Positions 48,664 to 57,018 of a stretch of DNA of 64,000 nt are shown piece after piece (the stretch's first letter is position 1; the number at the start of each line of letters is the position of its first letter). The notes beneath the pieces are model-generated. The model was not told where the DNA came from, did not search any database, and saw only the letters and a list, made by a program, of their open reading frames with translations. The stretch lies in assembly GCA_964386385.1 (NCBI GenBank), contig CAYLRN010000001.1:1-64000 (forward strand), in the 5' to 3' direction. Source of the DNA: RUG572 sp964386385. GTDB lineage: Bacteria > Verrucomicrobiota > Kiritimatiellia > RFP12 > UBA1067. Made by a program: the position numbers and the translations under genes.

Positions 48664-49470
48664 ATGAACGGAATTGAAAGACTCCACTCAATCATGGTCC
48701 GTCTCCGCGACCCGGAGACGGGCTGTCCGTGGGACAAGGTCCAGACGCTTGAGACCCTGAAGCCGTGCGTCCTCGAAGAGACGTACGAGCTTCTCGCCGC
48801 GATGGACAGGCCGGACGACCGCGACAACTACGTCGAGGAACTTGGCGACGTCCTTCTTCAGGTGATGTTCCAGTGCGTCATGGCCGAACAGCGCGGCGAC
48901 TTCACGTTCGACGACGTGGCGAACGCCATCTCCGACAAGCTTGTCCGCCGCCACCCGCACGTCTTCGGCGACGTCGTGGCCGAAGACCCGTCCGCTGTCC
49001 TCCGCAACTGGGAGCGCATCAAGCAGCAGGAGCACAAAAAGGAGGCGCGCCACAGCGCCCTGGACGGCGTTCCCCCGGCGCTTCCGGCGCTTCTCAAGGC
49101 GCAGCGGACGCAGGAGAAGGCCGCCCGCGTGGGATTCGACTGGAAGGACGCGAAGGGACCGCTGGACAAGATCCGCGAGGAACTCGCCGAACTGGAGGCC
49201 GCCGTCTCCGCGTCGTCCGACACCTCCCTCGACCCGAAGGTCAAGGACGAGCTTGGCGACCTCCTCTTCTCCGTGGCGAACCTCTCCCGCCATCTGAAGG
49301 CCGACTCCGAGTCCGCGCTCGACAACGCGACCGCGAAGTTCTCCCGCCGCTTCCGCGCCGTCGAGGCCGGGGCGAAGGCGCAGGGGCGCGACATGAAGTC
49401 CATGACGCTGGACGAGATGGATGCGCTTTGGGACAAGGCCAAGGCGTCCGAATGCGCGTCGAAGCGATAG
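48664..49470 (+). CDS. mazG: Nucleoside triphosphate pyrophosphohydrolase MazG
   Basis: A 268-residue protein with two MazG domains that hydrolyses NTPs to NMP and pyrophosphate, a housekeeping role. Domain 1 holds CPWDKVQTLETLKPCVLEETYELLAAM and EELGDVLLQVMF (ExxE...ExxD metal motif, about 20-70). Domain 2 holds KIREELAELEAA and KDELGDLLFSVANLSRHL (about 180-220). The connecting AQRTQEKAARVGFDW is typical of full-length MazG. Its end overlaps the ispH start by 19 nt. Confidence 0.93.
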   Translation: MNGIERLHSIMVRLRDPETGCPWDKVQTLETLKPCVLEETYELLAAMDRPDDRDNYVEELGDVLLQVMFQCVMAEQRGDFTFDDVANAISDKLVRRHPHVFGDVVAEDPSAVLRNWERIKQQEHKKEARHSALDGVPPALPALLKAQRTQEKAARVGFDWKDAKGPLDKIREELAELEAAVSASSDTSLDPKVKDELGDLLFSVANLSRHLKADSESALDNATAKFSRRFRAVEAGAKAQGRDMKSMTLDEMDALWDKAKASECASKR

Positions 49471-50333
49471 AGCCGCACGGCTTCTGCCACGGCGTCAAGG
49501 CCGCCGTGGCGAAGGCCCGCGCCGCGCTCGCCAATGGCGGCGCGGCGTTCTGTCTTCATGAACTCGTGCACAACGAGTCCGTCGTCGCCGAACTCTCCGC
49601 CGGCGGAATGAGGTTCGTGGACGACGTGGACGACGTCCCGCATGGCGCGACGCTTCTCCTTTCCGCGCACGGGGTCTCTCCCGACGTGAGGCGCAGGGCT
49701 GCCGAACGCTCCCTGCGCGTCGTCGACGCGACATGTCCGTTCGTCGCGCGGATGCACCGTCAGGTCTGCGACTTCGCCCGGCGCGGAATGAATTTGGCCG
49801 TCGTCGGACACGCCGGCCACGTCGAAGTGCAGGGCGTCGTGGGGGAGACCATCGATGCGTCGGCCGCGGTCGCGGTCGTGGCGGACGTGAAGGACGTCGA
49901 ATCCCTCCCGTCGTGGGAGCGGGTAGGGGCTGTTTGCCAGACCACCCTTTCGTCCGACGTCGTTGATTCCGTTCTTTCCGCGCTCCGCAGGCGTTTTCCG
50001 TCTCTTGAACTCCCGCCGGCCGCGGGTGTATGCACGGCGACGCGGGAGCGCCAGGACGCGGTGCGCGGGTTTGTCGCGCGCGGCGGCGACGCGGTGCTTG
50101 TCGTCGGCGGAGCGCATTCGTCCAATACGCGACGCCTTGCGGAGGTGGCCGAATCGGCCGGCGCCAGGGCGTGGCTTGTCTCCGGCGCGGACGGACTTCG
50201 CGGATGCGACTTTGCGGGCGTAAAGACGCTTGGCGTCACCGCCGGCGCGTCGACCCCCGAAGACGTCTTCCTTCAGGTCCTCTCCGCCTGCCGCGCCTAT
50301 CGAAGGTCGTCTCTGAATGGCGGCATCGCGTAA
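49452..50333 (+). CDS. ispH: 4-hydroxy-3-methylbut-2-enyl diphosphate reductase
   Basis: IspH (293 residues) is the iron-sulfur enzyme that makes IPP and DMAPP, the last step of the MEP pathway. The three cluster-binding cysteines are in GFCHGVKAA (Cys12), VVDATCPFVARMH (about 97) and GVCTATRERQDAV (about 196). LHELVHNESVV and AHGVSPDVRR hold the conserved substrate His residues, and VVGGAHSSNTRRLAEV and GVTAGASTPE complete the pattern. The ATG lies inside the end of mazG. ispF, in the same pathway, is at 25479. Confidence 0.95.
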   Translation: MRVEAIEPHGFCHGVKAAVAKARAALANGGAAFCLHELVHNESVVAELSAGGMRFVDDVDDVPHGATLLLSAHGVSPDVRRRAAERSLRVVDATCPFVARMHRQVCDFARRGMNLAVVGHAGHVEVQGVVGETIDASAAVAVVADVKDVESLPSWERVGAVCQTTLSSDVVDSVLSALRRRFPSLELPPAAGVCTATRERQDAVRGFVARGGDAVLVVGGAHSSNTRRLAEVAESAGARAWLVSGADGLRGCDFAGVKTLGVTAGASTPEDVFLQVLSACRAYRRSSLNGGIA

Positions 50334-50602
50334 ATCAGTGCAATGGGCCATCCGCATTATTGCCATGCGGCTCGAAAGGGCGTGTAAATCCGACGTGCCG
50401 ACAGCCACCGTCCTTTGCGCCCAGTTCCTCAAAAGGAGTGTCCAGTATTTGACGAACCGGCACGTCTGGATTCTGATCCCTGTCTCAGAAGAGCGCCCAC
50501 TATTATAACGAACTGCGGGCCTTGAATTTCCGCCAAAAGGGCGTTGCCAATTGGCGGAGGATGGTGTACACTGTCCGGACGACAATGGATTGAGGAGAAA
50601 CG
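50334..50602. other. Spacer after ispH: no gene recognised, promoter at its 3' part
   Basis: A plus-strand frame to 50508 can be read but shows no family features. A minus-strand TATAAT (50507-50502) exists without an obvious gene. The promoter at 50544-50572 belongs to the following gene. No repeat or RNA gene seen. Confidence 0.45.
50544..50572 (+). promoter_or_regulatory. Promoter TTGCCA-N17-TACACT
   Basis: TTGCCA (50544-50549) and TACACT (50567-50572), 17 bp apart, with spacer sequence CGGAGGATGGTG. The promoter at 13798-13826 is nearly the same over its 3' 18 bases. Confidence 0.65.
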
Positions 50603-51955
50603 ATGAAAAAGGCAATGACGATTCTGCTTGCGGCGCCGGCCGTGGCCCTGGCGGCGATTCCGACGAGCGTGGAGACGGCGGACGGTTCGCGTCTGCCGTG
50701 CGGCGAGGACGTGCGCAACTTCTCGTTCAGGGCGAAGGTTGTTTCGGAGCAGGGCGCGGAGGCGCGTCTGGCGTTTCACTCCGACGGCGCTCTGAAGGGC
50801 TACGAGGTGCTTTTCAGGAACGGGGCGGTCAACGGCTCGCGCAAGACGGGGTCGCTCGCCTCCGTCCGCAACCTCTACCGGTCGCTCGCAGAGGACGGAA
50901 AGCCGTTCTATTTCGAGCTTTCCGTCCGCGAAAAGAACGTCGAGGTGAAGGTAGACGGGCAGACCGTCGTAAGGTACACCGAGCCGAAGAACCCATGGCG
51001 CAGCGCTGCGCACGCGGAGCAGCTTCTTTCGCGCGGCGACTTCGTGTTCTACGGCGTGAAGGGCAAGGTGTCGTTCACGGACGTCTCGCTTGAGCCGCTT
51101 GCCGACGGCGTGACGAATCCCGACGACGTGATGCCGCCGGTCGACGAGCAGACCGACCGCGCCATCCGTCTCCAGCAGCGCGACTTCCCCGTGGTCGACT
51201 TCCACGTCCATCTCAAGGGCGGTCTCACCAAGGAGCAGGCCCATGCGAAGTCGCTCAACTACGGAATCAACTACGGCGTTGCGCCGAACGTGGGCGAGGG
51301 CGGCGTCGGGCGGATGCTGCGCAGCGACGCGGAGGCGGCGGACTACCTTGCCGAAGTCGCCCCGCTGCCCTTTCTGCGCGGCGTCCAGGGCGAGGGACGC
51401 AAGTGGCCGTACGAGTTCTCGAAGCGGCAGCTGCTCCAGTTCGACTATATGTTCACCGACTCGATGACGGTCGTCGACAACGGCGAGATCCTGCGGATAT
51501 ACCGTCCGGCGGAATTCAAGCTGAACGGACGCACCTATGACGAGTGGATGGATTTTCTTGTGTCGCAGATCGAGAAGATCATGGACAACGAGCCCGCCGA
51601 CTTCTACGCGAACGCCACGTATCTCCCGCCGCCGATGCAGGCGGACTACGACAGGCACTGGACGGACGCGCGGATCGCCCGCGTCCTCGACGCGCTTGCG
51701 CGAAACCACGTAGCGCTTGAGATAAGCGCGAACTACAAGATTCCGAGCGCGAAGATAATCAAGATGGCGAAAGCGCGCGGAATAAAGTTCACGTTCGGCA
51801 CGAACAACAGCGCCCCCGACTTCGGGCGGCTTGAGTACGCGCTTGAAATGGTGGAGGAGTGCGGACTGCAGACGGAGGACGTCTGGTTTCCGCACATGAG
51901 CGTCCGCGCGAAGCGCGACTTCAGACCGTACAACGTCTTCAGGCAGAAGAAGTAG
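50603..51955 (+). CDS. Secreted DUF1080-like plus PHP/amidohydrolase-like fusion protein
   Basis: A 450-residue protein with a Sec signal (MKKAMTILLAAPAVALAA) and a GAGGAGAAACG ribosome site. Residues about 20-165 form a concanavalin-like beta-sandwich (GYEVLFRNGAVNGSRKTGSL; PFYFELSVREKNVEVKVDGQTVVRYTEP) of the DUF1080/3-keto-disaccharide hydrolase type. From about 190, DFPVVDFHVHLKGGLTKEQA starts a metal-dependent TIM-barrel resembling PHP or amidohydrolase domains. It continues with HVALEISANYKIPSAKIIKMAKARGIKFTFGTNN (about 370-403), where a conserved Asn-Asn/Ser replaces the usual Asp-His. Function unknown; probably acts on a sugar or phosphoester outside the cytoplasm. Confidence 0.75.
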   Translation: MKKAMTILLAAPAVALAAIPTSVETADGSRLPCGEDVRNFSFRAKVVSEQGAEARLAFHSDGALKGYEVLFRNGAVNGSRKTGSLASVRNLYRSLAEDGKPFYFELSVREKNVEVKVDGQTVVRYTEPKNPWRSAAHAEQLLSRGDFVFYGVKGKVSFTDVSLEPLADGVTNPDDVMPPVDEQTDRAIRLQQRDFPVVDFHVHLKGGLTKEQAHAKSLNYGINYGVAPNVGEGGVGRMLRSDAEAADYLAEVAPLPFLRGVQGEGRKWPYEFSKRQLLQFDYMFTDSMTVVDNGEILRIYRPAEFKLNGRTYDEWMDFLVSQIEKIMDNEPADFYANATYLPPPMQADYDRHWTDARIARVLDALARNHVALEISANYKIPSAKIIKMAKARGIKFTFGTNNSAPDFGRLEYALEMVEECGLQTEDVWFPHMSVRAKRDFRPYNVFRQKK

Positions 51956-52014
51956 CCGGGCAGAAGAAACTGTCCGGTGGAGGAGGAGGCCCGCCCGCCT
52001 CTTCGGGCGGGGCT

Positions 52015-52476
52015 TCAGTCGAGGACGACTCCGATCTCCGCAAGCGGGCGCGTCACGAAGTCGCGCGACTTCGCGCGTGGATGCGGAAGGACGAGTTCGG
52101 GGACGTCCATTCGGACGCCCCCGAAGTCTATCAGGTCGACGTCGATCGTGCGCGGGCCGTTGCGCACCGAGCGCACGCGTCCAAGCCTGTCCTCGACTTC
52201 GTGCATCCGTCGCGAGAACTCAAGCGGAGGGAGCGAGGTCTCGAAAGCCGCCGCCTGGTTGAGGAACTTCATGTGCGCGAATTCAGACGGCACGTCTACG
52301 GGCTCCGTCTCGATGACGGAACTCGCGGCGAGAAGGCGCGTCTGCGGAAACTCCGAAAGCGCGGCAATGGCCAGTTCAAGGTGGCGTCTGCGCGGTTCGA
52401 CGTTCGACCCAAGCGAGACGACGGCGCGGACGCCGCGCCGCGCCGCGTTTTCGCCGCCGTTTTCGTTTTGCATCAT
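52015..52476 (-). CDS. folK: 2-amino-4-hydroxy-6-hydroxymethyldihydropteridine pyrophosphokinase
   Basis: HPPK (153 residues) transfers pyrophosphate from ATP to hydroxymethyl-dihydropterin in folate synthesis. VVSLGSNVEPRRRHLELAI (about 19-37), FLNQAAAFETSLPPLEF and the signature GRVRSVRNGPRTIDVDLI (about 100-117) with its Arg and Asp residues are intact, as is LPHPRAKSRDFV. The product is slightly short at the C-terminus but within range. It starts 41 nt downstream of tRNA-Thr on the same strand with no clear promoter in between, so it may be read from the tRNA promoter. ATG 52473 is an alternative start. Confidence 0.92.
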   Translation of the reverse strand: MMQNENGGENAARRGVRAVVSLGSNVEPRRRHLELAIAALSEFPQTRLLAASSVIETEPVDVPSEFAHMKFLNQAAAFETSLPPLEFSRRMHEVEDRLGRVRSVRNGPRTIDVDLIDFGGVRMDVPELVLPHPRAKSRDFVTRPLAEIGVVLD

Positions 52477-52516
52477 GGGATAGGGGGGATTGCAGGATGG
52501 AAGAGGGACTGCGGGA

Positions 52517-52591
52517 TGGAGCCGGCAGAGGGATTCGAACCCCCGACCAGCGGTTTACAAAACCGCTGCGCTACCACTACGCTATGCCGGC
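52517..52591 (-). tRNA. tRNA-Thr (anticodon TGT)
   Basis: The minus strand folds as a full cloverleaf. The acceptor stem is GCCGGCA with TGCCGGC, the D arm GCGTAGTGGTAGCGC, the anticodon stem GCGGT/ACCGC with loop TTTGTAA (anticodon TGT, reading ACA), and the T arm GGGGGTTCGAATCCC. CCA is encoded (52519-52517). Confidence 0.96.
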
Positions 52592-52603
52592 ATCGGTTGG
52601 GGC

Positions 52604-52632
52604 AGTCTATCATAAACGGAGACGCCTGGCAA
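52604..52632 (-). promoter_or_regulatory. tRNA-Thr promoter TTGCCA-N17-TAGACT
   Basis: TTGCCA (52632-52627) and TAGACT (52609-52604) on the minus strand, 17 bp apart. The -10 box ends 13 nt before the mature tRNA 5' end, followed by GCCCC. Confidence 0.7.
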
Positions 52633-52743
52633 CGGTTTTCGCTTTCCGGGAAGACGTGGGGCGTAGGAACGCATCTGCGCAATTGAAAAAGCCCGAAGAG
52701 CCAAAAACTTTGGAGAGCCGTATTTTTTGGGGCGTGGATTTGC

Positions 52744-52749
52744 TATAAT
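52744..52749 (+). promoter_or_regulatory. -10 box of a probable leaderless promoter
   Basis: TATAAT, preceded by a T-rich stretch (52721-52728), ends 8 nt before the ATG at 52757. The interval CCGCTCC has no Shine-Dalgarno match. Confidence 0.6.
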
Positions 52750-52756
52750 CCGCTCC

Positions 52757-54166
52757 ATGCGTTCAAACCATCTAAACCATCAACTGGCGGCGATGTCGCT
52801 TCTTGCCGCAGTCCTGGCGGGATGCGGCACGATTTCCGACGCCCGCAGGGCGCAGAAGTCGGCGGCGGAGTTCGGCGAGCGGGCGGCGGCCGCCACCAGC
52901 CGCGTCGTGGATGCGGTCGACCTGCGCGGCGCGTCGTTCATCGACTGCGTCGAGTTCGCGATGACGAACAGGCCGTCGATCGAGTCCGCCCGGCTGGCGG
53001 TGTCAAACGCCGTCCTCGAGCTGAAAACGGCGGTCGCGGACCGCGACCCGCAGCTGGACGTCGGCGCCGGCTTCTCGCAGTCGACGGCGAACGGCGGCAG
53101 CCACTTCTCGTGGCATCAGAGGCGCGGCAGGTTCGCGGGCGACGTGTCCGTGGACTGGCTGATCGTCGACTTCGGGCGCGTGGCCGCGAAGGAACGGCAG
53201 GCGCGCGAGCAGCTGGTGGCCGCGCAGCGCGACCTGGCGGACGTCGAGTTCTCCGTCTTCAACGACGTCGCGCAGTCGTATTTCACGCTCCTCAGGAACG
53301 ACGCGCTCCTGGAAGTAGCCCGCACGAACGAGTTCATGCACGCCGAGCACCTTCGCCAGTCGGAATCGCTTTTCGCGGCGGGCGAGGTGAAGAAGCTGGA
53401 CGTCCTCAAGGCGCGCGTGGACCTCTCCGACGCCCGGCTTGCGACGATCAACGCCTCGAACGACGTGCAGACGGCGGGGGCGGAGTTCCTGCGCGCGCTC
53501 GGCCTTCAGTCCGACCGCGCGACGCGCGCCGACGTGCGCGCCGTGGCGGAAAGGGCGCTTGAGGCGACGAAGCGGACGCTGCCGGAGACCGGCTACGGCG
53601 CGGCGGAGGGGCTTGTCCACGCGCGGACGAACGCGCCGTCGCTCAAGGTCCTCCACGCGAAGCTGCGCGCGGCCTCCGCCGAAGTGGACTACCGGATAGC
53701 GGACCTGATGCCGAAGCTCACGCTCTCCTCCGCGTTCTCGTTCTCCGACCCCGCATGGAACTGGAACTGGGCGTTCAACGCCGTGCAGACGGTCCTCGAC
53801 GGCCAGCGCAAGCGCACGGCCGTGGACGCCGCCGTCGTCGCGATGGAGGCGGCGCGCGTCGCCGTCCAGGAGGCGGAGCAGAAGCTTTCCTACGACATAG
53901 CGGTGGCGGTGTCCGCCCGCGACAACGCCCGCCAGTCCCTCGCCACCGCAAGCGTGGAGGTGGAGCAGGCGCGCGAGAACCTCGACACCGTCGTGCAGGA
54001 GTACAAGGTCGGAGACGCATCCCGCATCGACTTCACGGACGCCGCGAGCGGATTCACCGAGGCGCTTGGAACGCGCATAAAGGCGTTCTACGCGGCGGAG
54101 CTTGCGGAGGCGGAGCTGATCCGCCTCACGGGCAGGGTCGAGGCAATCGCCGCGGCGCAGGAATAG
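52757..54166 (+). CDS. TolC-family outer-membrane efflux lipoprotein
   Basis: A 469-residue outer-membrane factor. The N-terminus has a lipoprotein signal ending AVLAGC (about residue 23). Two OEP repeats form the channel: FAMTNRPSIESARLAVSNAVLELKTAVADRDPQL (about 65-98) with VAQSYFTLLRNDALLEVARTN, and a second with VQTVLDGQRKRTAVDAAVVAMEAARVAVQEAEQKL and LGTRIKAFYAAELAEAELIRLTGR near the C-terminus. It is the first of three exporter genes (OMF, adaptor, ATPase). The promoter lies so close that the message is probably leaderless. Confidence 0.88.
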   Translation: MRSNHLNHQLAAMSLLAAVLAGCGTISDARRAQKSAAEFGERAAAATSRVVDAVDLRGASFIDCVEFAMTNRPSIESARLAVSNAVLELKTAVADRDPQLDVGAGFSQSTANGGSHFSWHQRRGRFAGDVSVDWLIVDFGRVAAKERQAREQLVAAQRDLADVEFSVFNDVAQSYFTLLRNDALLEVARTNEFMHAEHLRQSESLFAAGEVKKLDVLKARVDLSDARLATINASNDVQTAGAEFLRALGLQSDRATRADVRAVAERALEATKRTLPETGYGAAEGLVHARTNAPSLKVLHAKLRAASAEVDYRIADLMPKLTLSSAFSFSDPAWNWNWAFNAVQTVLDGQRKRTAVDAAVVAMEAARVAVQEAEQKLSYDIAVAVSARDNARQSLATASVEVEQARENLDTVVQEYKVGDASRIDFTDAASGFTEALGTRIKAFYAAELAEAELIRLTGRVEAIAAAQE

Positions 54167-54186
54167 AACAGCACAGGTGGACGATC

Positions 54187-55452
54187 ATGAAGACGCTGAT
54201 GAAATGGATTGGAAGAGCTGCCGTGCTCGCAGCCCTGGCGGGCGCGGGCGCGTGGGGATGGAAGACCTGGGGCGAGAAGAAGGCCGAGGCGCAGGTCGTG
54301 CGGTACCGCACGGCGCCCGTCCTGCGCACGGACGTGTTCCGCACGGTCGAGGCCACCGGCACCGTCCAGCCCATCAAGGAGGTCGAAGTCGGAGCGCAGG
54401 TGAACGGGCGAATCGTCAAGCTCTTCGTGGACTACAACTCCGTCGTCACGAACGGCCAGGTCGTCGCGCTCATCGACCCGCAGGTCTACGAGGCCAACTA
54501 CAAGAGCGCCCTTGGGGAGCTCCATTCCAACGAGGCGAACGTCAAGAAGTGCGAGGCGCAGCTGGAGCTCGCCGAAAAGACGCTCGTGCGCAAGGACAAG
54601 CTCGCCAAGCGCGAGATGGCGCCGATGGCGGACTACGACAGCGCCCTCGAGGCGCGCGACGTCGCCAAGGCCTCCCTCGCCGCCGCCCGCGCGAGCGTGG
54701 AGAAAAGCCAGGCCGCCGTCAGCCAGGCCAAGGCCAACCTTGACTACTGCACGATCGTCTCGCCGGTGAACGGAATCGTCATCGACCGCTCCGTGGACGA
54801 GGGGCAGACGGTCGTCTCGTCCATGAACGCCGTGCCGCTCCTGAACATCGCCACCGACCTGCGCAGGATCCAGGTGGAGGCGACGGTGCCGGAGGCGGAC
54901 ATCGGCGCCGTCAAGGACGGCCAGCGCGTGACGTTCACGGTCGACTCCCATCCGGGCGTGAAGTTCAAGGGCGAGGTCACGCAGGTGCGAATGGCCTCCA
55001 CGACGACGAGCTCCGTCGTGACGTACCCGGTCATAATCCAGGCCGACAACACGGGCGGCAAGCTCTATCCCGGCATGACCGCGAACATCTCCATCCACAT
55101 CTCCGAGGCGCGCGGAGTCCTCGCCGTGACCGCAGCCGCGTTCCGGTACCGTCCGCCGGAGGCCCGCATGGAATCCACGCGCTCCGACGAATCCTCCGGC
55201 GAGAGGACGCTCTACGTCCTCGACGCGCCGGACGCCGCGCCGCGCAAGGTCGCCGTCAGGACCGGACTTTCCGACGGCACGTTCACCGAAATCAAGTCGC
55301 CACTCGACGTGGAGCGCAAGGAGGCCGTGCTCGGAATCCTCTCCGGCCCCGCGGCGTCCGAGGCCGCCAAGGGCGGCGGGTCGTCCAATCCGTTCATGCC
55401 CAAGCCGCCGGGCGGCGGAAAGCGCAAGCCCAACGGCCCGCCCGGGCCGTGA
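54187..55452 (+). CDS. HlyD/MacA-type efflux periplasmic adaptor
   Basis: A 421-residue membrane-fusion protein with an N-terminal membrane anchor (AAVLAALAGAGAWGWKTWG). The lipoyl/barrel-sandwich halves are VEATGTVQPIKEVEVGAQVNGRIVKLFVDYNS and DYCTIVSPVNGIVIDRSVDEGQTV, flanking a long helical hairpin (about 95-185). The beta-barrel domain follows with VPEADIGAVKDGQRVTFTVDSHPG, as in MacA. The tail is rich in Gly, Pro and Lys (KPPGGGKRKPNGPPGP). It begins 20 nt after the TolC-like gene and precedes the ATPase by 43 nt, so the three genes form an exporter cluster. Confidence 0.9.
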   Translation: MKTLMKWIGRAAVLAALAGAGAWGWKTWGEKKAEAQVVRYRTAPVLRTDVFRTVEATGTVQPIKEVEVGAQVNGRIVKLFVDYNSVVTNGQVVALIDPQVYEANYKSALGELHSNEANVKKCEAQLELAEKTLVRKDKLAKREMAPMADYDSALEARDVAKASLAAARASVEKSQAAVSQAKANLDYCTIVSPVNGIVIDRSVDEGQTVVSSMNAVPLLNIATDLRRIQVEATVPEADIGAVKDGQRVTFTVDSHPGVKFKGEVTQVRMASTTTSSVVTYPVIIQADNTGGKLYPGMTANISIHISEARGVLAVTAAAFRYRPPEARMESTRSDESSGERTLYVLDAPDAAPRKVAVRTGLSDGTFTEIKSPLDVERKEAVLGILSGPAASEAAKGGGSSNPFMPKPPGGGKRKPNGPPGP

Positions 55453-55495
55453 CGCCGCCGCTTCGCGCATTGAATCAAACCCAACGCCACAGACC

Positions 55496-56221
55496 ATGTC
55501 GCATCTAATCGAAATAAGGGACCTGCGCAAGATATACGCGATCGGCGAAGAGCCGGTCGCCGCCCTTGACGGCGTCTCGCTCACGATCGAGAAGGGCGAG
55601 TTCGTCGCCATCATGGGCGCGTCCGGCTCCGGCAAGTCGACGATGCTCAACATCCTCGGATGTCTCGACGTCCCCACTTCCGGCAGCTACCTCCTGGACG
55701 GCATCGAGGTGGCGCGCCGCACGCGCACGGAGCTCGCCCGCATCCGCAACCGGAAGCTCGGCTTCGTCTTCCAGAACTTCAACCTCCTCGCCCGCACGAG
55801 CGCGATCGAGAACGTGGAGCTGCCGGACGTCTATCTCAACCGCCTCTCCCATTCCGAACGCCGCGCCCGCGCGCTGGAACTCCTCAGGCGCGTCGGGCTT
55901 GGCGGACGCGGGACGCACACCCCCGCGCAGCTCTCCGGCGGACAGCAGCAGCGCGTCGCGATCGCCCGCGCCCTGATGAACGCGCCGCCCGTCCTCTTCG
56001 CCGACGAGCCCACCGGCAACCTGGACACGAAGAGCTCCGTCGAGATCATGAACCTCTTCACCGAACTCTCGCAGGAGGGCATCACCATCGTCATGGTCAC
56101 ACACGAGGACGACATCGCCGCATACGCCAGGCGCCATCTAGTCATGCGCGACGGACATCTTATAAAGGACGACGGACAGCCCGCCGCGCAGGCCCCAGGA
56201 CCGGACGGGACGCGCAGATGA
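55496..56221 (+). CDS. ABC transporter ATP-binding protein (MacB/LolD-like)
   Basis: A 241-residue ATPase of the MacB/LolD/FtsE class. Walker A is GASGSGKST (41-49), the Q-loop region FVFQNFNLLARTSAIENVELP, the signature LSGGQQQRVAIARAL and Walker B VLFADEPTGNLD, followed by the VTHEDD H-loop. It should drive an FtsX/MacB-type permease working with the adaptor and TolC homologue just upstream. No permease gene follows: the stop codon overlaps the truA start (ATGA). The partner must lie elsewhere or have been lost. Confidence 0.93.
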   Translation: MSHLIEIRDLRKIYAIGEEPVAALDGVSLTIEKGEFVAIMGASGSGKSTMLNILGCLDVPTSGSYLLDGIEVARRTRTELARIRNRKLGFVFQNFNLLARTSAIENVELPDVYLNRLSHSERRARALELLRRVGLGGRGTHTPAQLSGGQQQRVAIARALMNAPPVLFADEPTGNLDTKSSVEIMNLFTELSQEGITIVMVTHEDDIAAYARRHLVMRDGHLIKDDGQPAAQAPGPDGTRR

Positions 56222-57018
56222 GCGGCGGCGCAAAGGCCCCGGCCGCGGATTCCCGCCGCCGCAAGATAGTGTTCGCGTTCGACGGCACCGCGTATTCCGG
56301 CTACCAGTTCCAGGACAACGGAATCTCCGTGCAGCAGCGCGTCGAGGAGGTCCTTGAGGCCCTGAACCGTGCGCCCGTGCGACTTTTCGGATGCAGCAGG
56401 ACGGACGCCGGCGTCCACGCGAAGGGCTTCGTCGCCCACTTCGACTTCGACAAGCCCATTCCCGTGGAGAACTTCGCCAGGGCGATGAACTCCCGTCTCC
56501 CGGAGGACATCCGCGTCCTCTCCTGCTCGCGCGTCCGCCCCGACTTCGACGCGCGCCTTGACGCGAAGGGCAAGGAGTACCGCTACTTCCTCTACAACGC
56601 AGACCTGATGCCGCCGCATCTCGTCCCGTACTGGGCGTTCCACCACGTGCCGCTAGACCTTGCGGCAATGCAGGACGCGGCGGCGCGCTTCGTCGGCCGC
56701 CACGACTTCGTCTCGTTCGCCGCCAATCCGCATCGCGACCTCCAGACGACCGTGCGCAGCGTCTTCTCGTTCACCGTCCGCAGGGCCGGGCCGCGCTTCA
56801 CGTTCGCCGTGCGCGGCGACGGATTCCTGTACAAGCAGGTCCGCTCCATGGTCGGCTATCTCGTCCGCGTCGGGCGCGGCGACGAAAGGCCTGAGACCGT
56901 CACGGAGCTACTGGAGGCGGCCGCGCCGCGCACGGCGCGCGTCCCGACGGCGATTGGGCGCGGGCTCTTTCTCTGGAAGGTCTTTTACGACGACAAGTTC
57001 AAAACGGAAGGCAAATGA
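56218..57018 (+). CDS. truA: tRNA pseudouridine(38-40) synthase
   Basis: TruA (266 residues) isomerises uridines 38-40 in the anticodon arm. FAFDGTAYSGYQFQ, the catalytic Asp motif CSRTDAGVHAKGFVAHF (Asp63), LDAKGKEYRYFLYN, RHDFVSFAA and GDGFLYKQVRSMVGYLVRVG are all family signatures. A short basic extension (about 15 residues) precedes the core. It overlaps the ABC ATPase at its start and cysK at its end by ATGA, so the three are translationally coupled. Confidence 0.95.
   Translation: MSGGAKAPAADSRRRKIVFAFDGTAYSGYQFQDNGISVQQRVEEVLEALNRAPVRLFGCSRTDAGVHAKGFVAHFDFDKPIPVENFARAMNSRLPEDIRVLSCSRVRPDFDARLDAKGKEYRYFLYNADLMPPHLVPYWAFHHVPLDLAAMQDAAARFVGRHDFVSFAANPHRDLQTTVRSVFSFTVRRAGPRFTFAVRGDGFLYKQVRSMVGYLVRVGRGDERPETVTELLEAAAPRTARVPTAIGRGLFLWKVFYDDKFKTEGK

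Noticed and set aside
50317..50508. 63-residue plus-strand ORF after ispH
   Set aside because: No ribosome site, no recognisable family, and it overlaps the ispH stop; composition is not clearly coding.
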